Shown piece after piece: positions 1 to 8,670 of a stretch of 64,000 nt of DNA. A program made the translations under genes and the position numbers. Every line of letters starts with the position of its first letter. The first letter of the stretch is position 1. The DNA is from Mucilaginibacter sp. (GTDB lineage: Bacteria; Bacteroidota; Bacteroidia; Sphingobacteriales; Sphingobacteriaceae). Below the pieces are notes generated by a model. It did no database searches. It was given only the letters and a program-made list of their open reading frames with translations, and was not told where the DNA came from. The stretch covers positions 62,001-126,000 of the forward strand of contig NZ_JANYGQ010000036.1 of NCBI RefSeq assembly GCF_025359345.1. Reading direction: 5' to 3'.

Positions 1-54
1 GCGTTATTTACACGACAATAAAATAACAGGCCGCCGATTGACAGCAGTGCTTGA

Positions 55-477
55 TCAAATTAGAAGAGAATGATTGGAGATGTAGATTGGTTGACTAAAA
101 ACAAATGGAGGCCCCGTTGCGCCTGGCCACCTGATAGAATTACCTATAATGGTAGGTATTGGGGCAAACTGCGCAGGTGCGGGTTCAAGTATGGCGAGAT
201 GAACTATTGAAAATTGAAATTCAGGAGATCCGCTAAAATTTTCGTTAACTACATAGGTGCCGTGATGGTAGCAGCAACTACAGTCATCGCCGCACTTTTC
301 ATCGTCTTTATCAGAATCGCCTTTATGGGCATCATCTTCTGCCGTTTCATGGCTTTGTACAATAATACCTAATTTAGAAAATACAAATTCAGTAGTGCAA
401 TGTAGCAAACAACTATAGGTACCTGTTGTCAACAACAAGTAAAAAGCCGTCAAACTAAATACACACAGTCTTCTCAT
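55..477 (-). CDS. Small exported Cys/His-rich protein, end of copper island
   Basis: 140 aa, not matched to a characterised protein. Residues 7-22 are a hydrophobic signal-like segment that ends in an SCLLHC stretch (C23, H26, C27). An acidic linker follows, then a CGDDCSCCYHHG cluster at about 62-73 and a GPPF motif near the C-terminus. The gene at 13700-14095 has the same plan (YLLLTTG, HC, CCxxHGxYVV, APPG), so the two are paralogues that bracket the metal island. Clustered Cys and His suggest periplasmic or membrane-associated copper binding; this is inference. It is the last gene of the minus-strand cluster, 127 nt after the adaptor gene. Bases 1-54 hold nothing I can name. Confidence 0.7.
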   Translation of the reverse strand: MRRLCVFSLTAFYLLLTTGTYSCLLHCTTEFVFSKLGIIVQSHETAEDDAHKGDSDKDDEKCGDDCSCCYHHGTYVVNENFSGSPEFQFSIVHLAILEPAPAQFAPIPTIIGNSIRWPGATGPPFVFSQPIYISNHSLLI

Positions 478-604
478 TAATATGCCTGAAAAAGATTTTT
501 AAATTTTATTATGCCCGTAAAAAATGCCTCGCAGGTTCACGTCTTAAAGGTATTATTTATATCCTAAATTTCACATAATAAATGCAATCTCTTGTTTTAA
601 AAGC

Positions 605-1855
605 TCACATTTTCATGCCCCCCATCTGGTCGTTACCGTTTTTAAAGATAGCTTCACTATTTAAAAGATAAGCCCCGTTTGTTACCACAATATCGCCTGC
701 ATTTAAACCTGAAATGACGGTGATATAATTTTGGTTCCCTTTGCCTTGTTTGATCATCTTTGGCGAGTAGCTTCCGTCTGTGTTTTTTACCCATACTTTA
801 TCGCCGGTCCCATCTGATAGTACGGATGTGACAGGAATAGCCAAAGACCGCTGAGCGCCGGAGGCTAATGAAATATAAGCAAGCATTCCAGGCTTGATCA
901 ACCCTTGTGTGTTTGGTATGCTGATACGGATCAAATCTACTTTTGAGGCATCAGACAATTCAGGGTTGATAAATTCAACTTTCCCTTTTATTACCCGGCC
1001 GCCAAGGTCAGGGAACGAGACACTTACCTGGTCATTTTCTTTATACGTTCCCGCTTCATTCGCATAAAGCTGCGCTTGCACCCATAAACTGGTTAATGCC
1101 TGGGTTTTCAGGATAGCCATGCCTTCTGTTATATAATCGCCCTCATGAACAGCTATTTCACTCACTGTCCCGTTTACCGGGCTTTGAATATTTATGGTTG
1201 CAGAAACTTTTCCGGTAGAAGCCAGGCTCCTGATTTGAGCCTTGGTAATACCCCATAGTTTGAGTTTATTTTCGGCTGCGCCTATTACTTGCTTGTAATC
1301 AACATCCGGATTATTCAATACTTTTTGTTGCTGCACCGCCAGCAGGTATTCTTTCTCTGCTTCCTGCAAATCTTCGCTGTAAATGGAATAAACAGGTTGG
1401 CCAATTGTTATTTTTTCACCCACGGCCCTAACAAAAAGCTGTTGTATCCGTCCTGAAATTCTGGCACTTAGCTGTTCAGCCAGGTTTTCGTTTGTGCTAA
1501 CCGTTCCTGTCAAGGTTTTTTCATTTCCGATATTTTCTTCCCGCACCGTGTCCGTTTCAATACCGGCCAGCCGGATTTGCGATGCCGTCAGCATGATTTT
1601 ATCGCCTGAGGTACCGGCATTAGTACCCGTTATCTCTACTTTGATCAATTTCATACCGCAAATTGGGCAATTACCGTCATGGTCTTCATGTACCTGTGGA
1701 TGCATCGAACAGGTGTAATAGGCTTTGCTTTGTGCCTTTGTTACCGATTGGGGTTTTTGTTTGCAGGCGGTAAACAACGCCGCTAATACTAAAACAAACA
1801 GTATACACTTCCCTGTTATCATAAACTTCAAAATCCTTGTGTGCTTATTTTTCAT
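605..1855 (-). CDS. cusB: CusB-like RND adaptor lipoprotein with heavy-metal-binding domain
   Basis: About 416 aa. Periplasmic adaptor (membrane fusion protein) linking an RND pump to its outer-membrane channel. A signal peptide ends in a lipobox (LFTAC), so it is probably a lipoprotein. A zinc-ribbon-like heavy-metal-binding domain follows (YTCSMHP...CPICGMKL), as in Cu/Ag systems, then the lipoyl/hairpin and beta-barrel adaptor regions and a Met-rich tail (DQMGGMKM). I chose the ATG at 1855, directly before a good signal peptide; an in-frame start at 1882 would add nine residues. It overlaps the end of the preceding adaptor gene, so the two are translationally coupled. It probably delivers Cu(I)/Ag(I) to the CusA pump encoded upstream. 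Confidence 0.9.
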   Translation of the reverse strand: MKNKHTRILKFMITGKCILFVLVLAALFTACKQKPQSVTKAQSKAYYTCSMHPQVHEDHDGNCPICGMKLIKVEITGTNAGTSGDKIMLTASQIRLAGIETDTVREENIGNEKTLTGTVSTNENLAEQLSARISGRIQQLFVRAVGEKITIGQPVYSIYSEDLQEAEKEYLLAVQQQKVLNNPDVDYKQVIGAAENKLKLWGITKAQIRSLASTGKVSATINIQSPVNGTVSEIAVHEGDYITEGMAILKTQALTSLWVQAQLYANEAGTYKENDQVSVSFPDLGGRVIKGKVEFINPELSDASKVDLIRISIPNTQGLIKPGMLAYISLASGAQRSLAIPVTSVLSDGTGDKVWVKNTDGSYSPKMIKQGKGNQNYITVISGLNAGDIVVTNGAYLLNSEAIFKNGNDQMGGMKM

Positions 1856-3014
1856 TTTCCCGGGTTTTAATAAAACTTTCACTATCCGTTAAATATTGGG
1901 CATTTTCTGCCAGGCTATCAGTCACGGCTAAACCTTTGGTAATTTGTATCTCATTCCCGTTTATTATTCCTGTACTCACCTGGCGGGCTTTAAATAACTG
2001 ACCATTTTTAAGCCACACTATTTTTGTTTCCCCTAAATCTAATAATGCCGCCCTTGGTATCCATAAGGCATTTATTTCTCCTGTTTGTATCGTCGCCTTA
2101 ACCAGGGCATTCACTTTTAGGGTATGATCCATATTGTCTATATAAACCCGGATGCTGGTGCTTTTGTCGCCACTCTGCAAAAACGGTTCAATAAAATCGA
2201 CTTTCCCGTTGATTGTTTTACCCGGCATATCTGGTGAGCTGATTTTTACCGGCTGGTTTAGTTTTAAACCGGCAACCGCAGAACGGTCAATTTTGAGAAT
2301 GGCCCATAAATGGTGGGGATTAACTACATTAAATACAGCTTGTCCTTTTTCTATATACATACCCTCCTTAATTAATAAAGGAAGATTATCGGTGAAATTT
2401 TGGTCGGGCCTGACAGCTGTACTGCCGGGCATCTGGCTATGCGCCACATCATGAACATGGCCATCATAGGGGCTGTAAACCGGTAAACTATTGAATGGCT
2501 TGCCGGTTTTTACAACCTTGTCCACTTGCTTGGCCGACATGCCCAACAGCAACAATTTTTGCCTTGCTGCATTAACCAGGCTTGTTTCCTGGGCTGAGTT
2601 TCTGTTGAGATAAATGAGGTCCTGTTGTGCAGTAACCATATCGGGGCTATAAACGTCAAAAATACGTTCCCCCCTGTGTATCTCCTGGAACGCATATTTA
2701 ATGTACAATTTTTCAATTCGTCCTGAAAAGCGGGCCGCAATATTATTAAAAGTACGCGTATCAAAATCAAGGTATCCCTCCGCAGGAATGGTTGTCTGCA
2801 CGGCCTTTTGTTTTGGCACAATGGCGTTTACCGTTGATATAACTGAGGAATTGACTGGTTGTAAAACTGTACTTAAACCAATATTTGCATCCGCTGGGCT
2901 GCCCGGTTTTGTAACTCCCCCCTTCTTTGTATGGTCGGAACAAGCAGCGAACAGCATTCCGCTTAACCAAAAGGCGAATAGTATTGTTTTAGTATTGTTC
3001 ATTTTCCTTTTCAT
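1845..3014 (-). CDS. cusB: Second CusB-like RND adaptor lipoprotein, no metal-binding domain
   Basis: About 389 aa. An efflux RND periplasmic adaptor with a lipobox signal (LFAAC) and the adaptor core, but without the CxxCGM metal domain seen in its downstream neighbour. Start: ATG at 3014 or 3002; the longer frame to 3092 would prefix residues lying inside the TolC-like gene and lacks a signal, so I rejected it. The gene overlaps the 3' end of the channel gene. Two adaptor genes per Cus operon is a pattern I recall from Bacteroidota; the division of labour between them is not visible here. Minus-strand order is pump, channel, adaptor 1, adaptor 2. Confidence 0.88.
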   Translation of the reverse strand: MKRKMNNTKTILFAFWLSGMLFAACSDHTKKGGVTKPGSPADANIGLSTVLQPVNSSVISTVNAIVPKQKAVQTTIPAEGYLDFDTRTFNNIAARFSGRIEKLYIKYAFQEIHRGERIFDVYSPDMVTAQQDLIYLNRNSAQETSLVNAARQKLLLLGMSAKQVDKVVKTGKPFNSLPVYSPYDGHVHDVAHSQMPGSTAVRPDQNFTDNLPLLIKEGMYIEKGQAVFNVVNPHHLWAILKIDRSAVAGLKLNQPVKISSPDMPGKTINGKVDFIEPFLQSGDKSTSIRVYIDNMDHTLKVNALVKATIQTGEINALWIPRAALLDLGETKIVWLKNGQLFKARQVSTGIINGNEIQITKGLAVTDSLAENAQYLTDSESFIKTRENEK

Positions 3015-4218
3015 AAGCTGCCTGTAATAATAAAAGTTCCTGTAAACGGTCAAAGGCCGCCATCCTTGCCATTTGCAGGTCTTTAATGGCATTCAATACC
3101 GATGGCAGATCACCTGTATTCTGATCATAAGCCTGCAGCGAAGTTTTATAACTATTTTGTAAAGCAGGAATAATGTTTTGCTGATAGTTGTTGATCTGCC
3201 TGGTTTTGCTGTTCATACCTGTTCTCAGGCCGGTCAGCTGGCCTGCTGCCTGGTTCAGTATGTCGAGCCTCTTTTGCTGTAACTCTTGCACTTCATATTG
3301 GATGCCTTTAAGATTGGCTTTATATTCCTTAGAGGCCCAGGGAACAATTGGTATCGTAACTGAGGCCATAAGGACGTATTGATTAGCCATCCCCCCGTAA
3401 CTAAACATATGCGCTGCCTGGATACCAAAATCCGGTTTTCGCTTGCTGTATTCTATTTGGGAATTTAATTGCTGTAGTTCAATACTTCGGCTTACCCCTT
3501 TAATATCACTTCGGGTGGCTACAAGTGTCACAGTATCGGTGATACTGTTTTCGTAATTTTTTACATCAATAATGGTATCCACCGTAAAGGCCGTTTGCTT
3601 ATCATTGTTCATCAGGGTATTCAGCATAATATTATTTTGACTGACCTCGTTTTTCAGTTGCTCATCTGTATTATCCAGTTCAAACAGTTCGGCTTTGGCC
3701 TTATAAATATTACTTAACTTTTCTTTGCCATAGGTTAAGCGGATATTGGCATCTTTAAGCATGTACTCCAGTAGCCCCCGTGTATTTCCAAGCAGGGCCA
3801 GCTTCTTTTCCAGTATCACCCGTTCGTAATAGTATTGTTTAGCCTGGGCGATGAGCTGGTTTTTCAGATAACCTTTATCGGCTGCCGTCACTTTCGACAT
3901 GCCTTTCATGTAATCTTCCTTTGCCCGGAGTTTTGCCGGGTTCGTGAACATTTGCTCCGCCTGGATCATAAACGACCCTCCATTCGGATTAACCCGGTAA
4001 GGGGTCTGGTACTGCCCCGCGCTGATCTTTGGCGCGTCCAGGCTTTTTGCCCCGGCGGCATAAGCATCCTGTGCACTGATCTTCGCATCGTAAGCCTGCA
4101 ATGCCGGATTATTCGCAACGCGGTGTAAAACACTGTCTAACGACAAATGCTGCGCTTTTACCGACAGGCCGGCAAAACAGGCAAGCGTTATGGCTATAAT
4201 TTGATATTTCGTTTTCAT
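2989..4218 (-). CDS. cusC: TolC-family outer-membrane channel of the Cus efflux system
   Basis: 409 aa with a cleavable signal peptide (ends near SVKAQ). The body is long alpha-helical and Gln/Asn/Ala-rich with two repeated halves, as in outer membrane efflux proteins (OEP/TolC). It forms the outer-membrane exit duct for the RND pump. It begins 2 nt after the stop of the pump gene, so both are on one transcript, and its 3' end overlaps the next adaptor. Length is typical of Bacteroidota TolC-like proteins. Metal specificity is inferred only from neighbours carrying CxxCGM domains and the CopB ATPase. Confidence 0.9.
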   Translation of the reverse strand: MKTKYQIIAITLACFAGLSVKAQHLSLDSVLHRVANNPALQAYDAKISAQDAYAAGAKSLDAPKISAGQYQTPYRVNPNGGSFMIQAEQMFTNPAKLRAKEDYMKGMSKVTAADKGYLKNQLIAQAKQYYYERVILEKKLALLGNTRGLLEYMLKDANIRLTYGKEKLSNIYKAKAELFELDNTDEQLKNEVSQNNIMLNTLMNNDKQTAFTVDTIIDVKNYENSITDTVTLVATRSDIKGVSRSIELQQLNSQIEYSKRKPDFGIQAAHMFSYGGMANQYVLMASVTIPIVPWASKEYKANLKGIQYEVQELQQKRLDILNQAAGQLTGLRTGMNSKTRQINNYQQNIIPALQNSYKTSLQAYDQNTGDLPSVLNAIKDLQMARMAAFDRLQELLLLQAAYEKENEQY

Positions 4219-4220
4219 GG

Positions 4221-6116
4221 TTATTGCTCCTTTACATCCAATACTTCAAGCTTGCCATACTTCTTTAGTTCATATTCCTTCACCATTAAAAAAATCAGTG
4301 GGGTAACCAGTAAAATATGGGTGGAAGATGTTAATACCCCGCCAATCATCGGCAATACAATTGGCTGCATCACGTCGCTGCCCGTACCGGTGGACCATAG
4401 GATGGGTACCAGCCCGAACAAGGCTACGCAAACCGTCATTAGTTTTGGCCTTAGTCTTTTTACAGCACCGTTCATTACATATTCATGCAGGTCAGCACGG
4501 GTAATGTTCTCTCTGGAGTTGCCTTTAAGGGCTACTAATTGCTGCATCGCATCGTTCAGGTATATCACCATTACTATTCCTGTTTCTACAGCAATGCCAA
4601 ACAGGGCTATAAACCCAACCGCAACTGCTACAGATAAATGCACGCCAAAAAAATACACCATGTACGCGCCGCCTATCAATGCAAATGGAATACTGATGAG
4701 GCTGAAAAATGCCTCGCGGACAGACCGGAACGCGAAATACAAACAGGCGAAAATGATGACCAATACAATTGGCAAAACCAGTTTCAGGGTATGCTCGGCG
4801 CGGATCAGGTTCTCATATTGGCCGCTCCATTCAATAAAATAGCCTTTGGGCAAAGTTTTAACCATGTTGTTTAACCGTTTCTGCGCCTCGTCAACAGTAC
4901 TGCCCAAATCCCGGTCGCGTACATTGAACAATACCGTGCCCCGCAATAAGGCATTTTCTGATTGTATCATAGCCGGGCCATCACTGATTTGGATATCCGC
5001 AACCGATGATAATGGAATTGGCCCGTTATTACTTGTTTGTACCAGTGTGCGTTTTATAGCGTCCAGGTTGTTGCGGTAATCCTGTGCAAGGCGCAGATTC
5101 ACACTAAATCTCCTGCGCCCTTCAATGGTTGGGGTGAGGTTCATCCCACCGAGTGCACTTTCAACAACCTCGTTCACATCATCCACACTCAGGCCGTAAC
5201 GGCCAATGGCATCCTTGTTCACTTTAATATCCAAATACTTTCCACCGGTGATCGGGTCAACGTAGATGTCTTTTACACCCGCAATGCCCTGCAGCGCCTT
5301 TTTCATTTGGGTGGATAATGCAGCAATGGTGTCCAGGTTTTGCCCGTAAACCTTTAAACCTACATCGGTACGGATACCTGTCGAAAGCATATTGATACGA
5401 TTGATGATAGGCTGTGTCCAGCCGTTAACTACGCCGGGTATTTGTAGTTTGGCGTTTAACTCATTAATAATATCTTCCTTTTTAATGCCTTTTCGCCATT
5501 CGTCTTTGGGCTTTAACAAAATGATTGTTTCCACCATGTTGATTGGCGAATTATCGGTAGCGGTATTTGCTCGTCCTGCTTTACCCAATACGTTTTTTAC
5601 TTCGGGCAGGCTTTTAATTATCCTGTCCTGTACCTGTAATATCTGCTTGGCTTCTGAATTGGAAACATCGGGCAGGGTAACCGGCATAAACAAGATTGTT
5701 CCTTCATCTAAAGGCGGCATAAACTCCGTACCCAGGCTTAGTAATAACGGTACACTGGTTACTAAAGCAAGTATGTTAATACCTATAGTGGTTTTCCGCC
5801 AGGTCATGCACCAGTTTAATACCGGGTGATATACCTTTTGCAGTACCCGGTTCAGGGGGTTATGGTTGTCAGTTCGCAATTTACCTTTCAGAAAAAAGGA
5901 AATGAGCACCGGCGCCAGCGTTACCGCAAGGATAGCGTCAATAGCGAGGATGAAAGATTTTGTCCAGGCTAACGGGCCAAACAATTTACCTTCCTGGCCT
6001 TCCAGTAAAAATACGGGCAGGAATGAAGCAACAATAATGAGAGTGGAGAAAAAAACGCCACGCCCTACCTGCTTGCAGGAGGCTTCTATAATTTTGATTC
6101 TTTCTGCTGTGGTCAT
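4221..6116 (-). CDS. cusA: CusA/CzcA heavy-metal RND pump, C-terminal part (split gene)
   Basis: 631 aa, the second half of a pump normally about 1040 aa. It begins at the cytoplasmic stretch TAERIKIIEASCKQVGRG that follows TM4, then carries TM5-6, the second periplasmic porter loop, and TM7-12. The last block includes a GIAVETGIVM segment with the conserved membrane Glu. The ATG overlaps the stop of the first half in an ATGA, so re-initiation by terminating ribosomes is possible. Adding one A to either A5 run just upstream (plus-strand T5 runs 6119-6123 and 6125-6129) fuses both halves into one frame. I read this as a single gene with a frameshift, a sequencing error, or a recoded or split pump. 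Stop codon lies 2 nt before the TolC-like gene. Confidence 0.9.
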   Translation of the reverse strand: MTTAERIKIIEASCKQVGRGVFFSTLIIVASFLPVFLLEGQEGKLFGPLAWTKSFILAIDAILAVTLAPVLISFFLKGKLRTDNHNPLNRVLQKVYHPVLNWCMTWRKTTIGINILALVTSVPLLLSLGTEFMPPLDEGTILFMPVTLPDVSNSEAKQILQVQDRIIKSLPEVKNVLGKAGRANTATDNSPINMVETIILLKPKDEWRKGIKKEDIINELNAKLQIPGVVNGWTQPIINRINMLSTGIRTDVGLKVYGQNLDTIAALSTQMKKALQGIAGVKDIYVDPITGGKYLDIKVNKDAIGRYGLSVDDVNEVVESALGGMNLTPTIEGRRRFSVNLRLAQDYRNNLDAIKRTLVQTSNNGPIPLSSVADIQISDGPAMIQSENALLRGTVLFNVRDRDLGSTVDEAQKRLNNMVKTLPKGYFIEWSGQYENLIRAEHTLKLVLPIVLVIIFACLYFAFRSVREAFFSLISIPFALIGGAYMVYFFGVHLSVAVAVGFIALFGIAVETGIVMVIYLNDAMQQLVALKGNSRENITRADLHEYVMNGAVKRLRPKLMTVCVALFGLVPILWSTGTGSDVMQPIVLPMIGGVLTSSTHILLVTPLIFLMVKEYELKKYGKLEVLDVKEQ

Positions 6117-7387
6117 GATTTTTCTTTTTCTTGCGCAATAGCCAGGTTGCGGTGTGAGTTTTCGACCATTACGATGCCGTTATCCACAATAACGCCAATG
6201 GCCAGGGCGATACCGGTTAATGACATGATGTTGGAACTGATGCCAAAGGCATTAAGCAAAATGAAACTGGTAGCTATAGTGATGGGTATTTGTATGATGA
6301 TACTCAATGCGCTTCGCAAACTGAATAGAAACAGGATAACAATAATTGAAACGGTTATCATCTCCTCGATGAGGGTATGCTTAACCGAACCAATGGCATT
6401 TTCTATCAGCTCACTCCGGTCGTATGCTATCTTGAATTTAACTCCGGGTGGGAAACCTTTCTCTATGTCGGCCATTTTATCTTTTACCGCATGGATCACC
6501 CTATCGGCATTTTCTCCGTAGCGCATAACAACAATGCCACCAACGGCTTCCCCTTCGCCGTTCTGGTCAAATATGCCCAGGCGCAGGTCGCCACCCATTT
6601 GAACGGTCGCGATATCTTTTATCATTACCGGAATGGTGTTGATAACGCCGACAGGGATATTCTCCACGTCCTGCAAATTTTTGATATAGCCCAGGCCCCG
6701 AACAATGTAACCGGTACCGTTCATTTCAAACTTGCGGCCCCCTACATCGTTATTATTGCTTTTTACAGCCTTAAGCACCTGCGATAAGGGTATGTTATAA
6801 TAGTTGAGTTTATGCGGATCGATGCTGATCTGGTACTGTTTTTCAAAACCGCCGAATGAAGCTACTTCGCTAACCCCCGGTACTGTTTGCAAACCTAATT
6901 TCACATACCAGTCCTGTAAAGCTCGTTGTTCGCCCAGGTCAAGGCCTTTGGCATCCAGCGTATACCATAAAATATGCCCTACGCCGGTACCATCAGGCCC
7001 TAATGTTGGAGTAATGCCTTCGGGCAGTAAACGCTGCGCATAGTTCAGCCTTTCCAATACACGGCTTCGCGCCCAATAAACATCGGCTTTATCATCAAAT
7101 ACGATATAAACAAAGCTCATTCCGAACATAGAGGTGGCCCGGATGGACTTTACTTTTGGGATACCCTGAAGGTTGCTCACCAATGGGTAGGTAACCTGGT
7201 CCTCCATAATCTGGGGGCTGCGGCCCTGCCATTCGGTGAAAACGATCACCTGGTTCTCCGACAAGTCGGGAATGGCATCAATGGAGTTTTGCTTAACCGA
7301 ATAGGCACCCCATGCAAAAAGAATCGTTGCGATCAGCAATACGATATACCTGTTTTTCAGCGACAGGGAAATAAGTTGATTAATCAT
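6113..7387 (-). CDS. cusA: CusA/CzcA heavy-metal RND pump, N-terminal part (split gene)
   Basis: 424 aa from the ATG at 7387; a GTG at 7411 would add eight residues before the usual MINQLI-type start. Contains TM1, the first periplasmic porter loop, and TM2-4. The TM4 segment has the proton-relay Asp (AIGVIVDNGIVMVENSH). The frame stops at AQEKEKS, where family members continue without interruption into the loop encoded by the next frame. The combined length of the halves (about 1055 aa) equals a full inner-membrane pump, so little or nothing is missing apart from the frame. Proton-driven export of Cu(I)/Ag(I) or another divalent metal is the family role. Confidence 0.9.
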   Translation of the reverse strand: MINQLISLSLKNRYIVLLIATILFAWGAYSVKQNSIDAIPDLSENQVIVFTEWQGRSPQIMEDQVTYPLVSNLQGIPKVKSIRATSMFGMSFVYIVFDDKADVYWARSRVLERLNYAQRLLPEGITPTLGPDGTGVGHILWYTLDAKGLDLGEQRALQDWYVKLGLQTVPGVSEVASFGGFEKQYQISIDPHKLNYYNIPLSQVLKAVKSNNNDVGGRKFEMNGTGYIVRGLGYIKNLQDVENIPVGVINTIPVMIKDIATVQMGGDLRLGIFDQNGEGEAVGGIVVMRYGENADRVIHAVKDKMADIEKGFPPGVKFKIAYDRSELIENAIGSVKHTLIEEMITVSIIVILFLFSLRSALSIIIQIPITIATSFILLNAFGISSNIMSLTGIALAIGVIVDNGIVMVENSHRNLAIAQEKEKS

Positions 7388-7440
7388 TTTAAAGGTTTTA
7401 TTCGACCCCACTTTAAGCGGGGCCGAAATGAATTACATCT

Positions 7441-7680
7441 TTATTTTCCTGCCGGTTTCTTTTTGGCATCGGTCTTTTTAACAAGCGTCATACCACACTT
7501 TGGGCATTTCCCGGGTTTGTTGCTGATTACTTCAGGATGCATGGTACAGGTGTACTGAACCCTTGCCGGTTTAACCTTTTTTGTCTTAGTGGTGTCTGCT
7601 AACGCGATTGTTGAATGAGCAGCAAAAACGCTTGTAGCAGCGAATAGGATGGCAACTGCCATCGGCATTATTTTTTTCAT
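7441..7680 (-). CDS. Small exported heavy-metal-binding protein
   Basis: 79 aa: a signal peptide (hydrophobic residues 5-20, AxA-like site near 28), a Lys-rich linker, and a single heavy-metal-binding domain with YTCTMHPEV and CPKCGMTL. The same domain sits at the N-terminus of the adaptor at 605-1855. It lies 53 nt before the pump gene. A periplasmic metallochaperone feeding the pump, analogous in position to CusF though not in fold, is a reasonable inference. The sequence ends in a basic Lys-rich tail. Confidence 0.85.
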   Translation of the reverse strand: MKKIMPMAVAILFAATSVFAAHSTIALADTTKTKKVKPARVQYTCTMHPEVISNKPGKCPKCGMTLVKKTDAKKKPAGK

Positions 7681-7801
7681 CTATTTAAAATTGAAAATCG
7701 ATAATAACACGGGCAAGCCCAATGCGTGAATAATGAATTAAGATGGATTACAAGGGATAATATAGCCTGATACAGAAAGTAAGGCTAGTGGAGAATACAG
7801 G

Positions 7802-8170
7802 TCAGATCCTGTAAGTGCAGTTTAAAGTATAGATAGGTATCGTTGGATTCCCCGGCGGGGCGTTCGCCTGGTAATTGGTGTGAAGTGTTTGTTCTGTTGG
7901 AGAATTAACGGCGATGCCGTAAGCCGGAGTCGGTAACAGTGCCGGTGTAGACTGGGCTAAAACAGTAGTTTTCGCCATAACGTGCCCGTCCCTTATCTTG
8001 AAACTCTTGCTTTCATGCTTGCAGCAATTGCCCTTATCGGTATGATCTGCCGAAGCAAGGGTCAGCGTCACCGAAGCGAGTTTACCGCAGCAATAAAAAC
8101 GGTTTACCCCTATACCCGCAATGGATAAAAGGTAAACTGCCGTTAATAAGATGAGCGCGGTGTGTTTCAT
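7802..8170 (-). CDS. HYC_CC_PP-like small exported protein
   Basis: 122 aa. A hydrophobic N-terminus (residues 5-22) is followed by NRFYCCGKL at about 24-31, NCCKHES at 48-54, a KIRDGH segment, and an APPG motif near 104-107. This layout (aromatic-Cys after the signal, a CC pair, then PP) fits the Bacteroidota family I know as HYC_CC_PP proteins, often found beside copper genes; no function is established to my knowledge. It sits between the Met-rich protein and the small metal-binding protein and is probably co-transcribed. A Cu-binding role is suggested by Cys content and neighbours only. Confidence 0.75.
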   Translation of the reverse strand: MKHTALILLTAVYLLSIAGIGVNRFYCCGKLASVTLTLASADHTDKGNCCKHESKSFKIRDGHVMAKTTVLAQSTPALLPTPAYGIAVNSPTEQTLHTNYQANAPPGNPTIPIYTLNCTYRI

Positions 8171-8235
8171 GCGTCTAAATTACTGATTTTATATTCAAAT
8201 GTCCCGCATTTGTCCATACGGGGCATAAAAACAGG

Positions 8236-8592
8236 TCACATTTTCATGGTGTCTTTCATCATCATGCCCTTTTTCATGGACATTTTCATCAACTTACCAT
8301 CCATCATTATGCATTGACCCTCTTTCAGCATCATGGTTTTACCGTCCTTCATTTTGACGGTACCATCTGTCATCACCATCGTTCCGTTGGTCATGGTCAT
8401 TGTTTTGGTCATAGGCATTTTTTTACCGTGTCTCACGGTCATCATTTTGCCGTTCATCATCATTGCTGAGTGATTCATTTTGTGCATAGACATGTGCGAT
8501 ATCTTATGCATTGATGTGTCGGCCATTTTGGTTTGTGCCATTGCGCTACAACTTAGTGCAACTGCAGTTAAGGCGATCAGAATTTTTTTCAT
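8236..8592 (-). CDS. Met-rich exported protein, DUF6799-like repeats
   Basis: 118 aa of which 31 are Met (26%). A signal peptide ends near SAMAQ. A His/Met segment follows (SMHKMNHSAMMM), then repeated hairpin-like units around NGxMxxxxG, TDGTVKMKDGK and LKEGQCIMMDGK, resembling the DUF6799 domain of Bacteroidota. Met and His clusters in the periplasm are typical ligands for Cu(I)/Ag(I), so a metal sponge or chaperone is likely but inferred. It lies 78 nt after the CopB ATPase gene, inside the same-strand cluster. Confidence 0.8.
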   Translation of the reverse strand: MKKILIALTAVALSCSAMAQTKMADTSMHKISHMSMHKMNHSAMMMNGKMMTVRHGKKMPMTKTMTMTNGTMVMTDGTVKMKDGKTMMLKEGQCIMMDGKLMKMSMKKGMMMKDTMKM

Positions 8593-8670
8593 GTTTTTAA
8601 CTTTTTGGTAGATATTATTTAGAGCACACTAATCGAGCCACGTTTCGGTATATTGAGAAACTAAATCAGA

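Noticed and set aside
1494-1718. Plus-strand frames across the copper genes, such as 1494-1718 and 5392-5829
   Set aside because: Antisense shadows of high-confidence minus-strand coding sequences.
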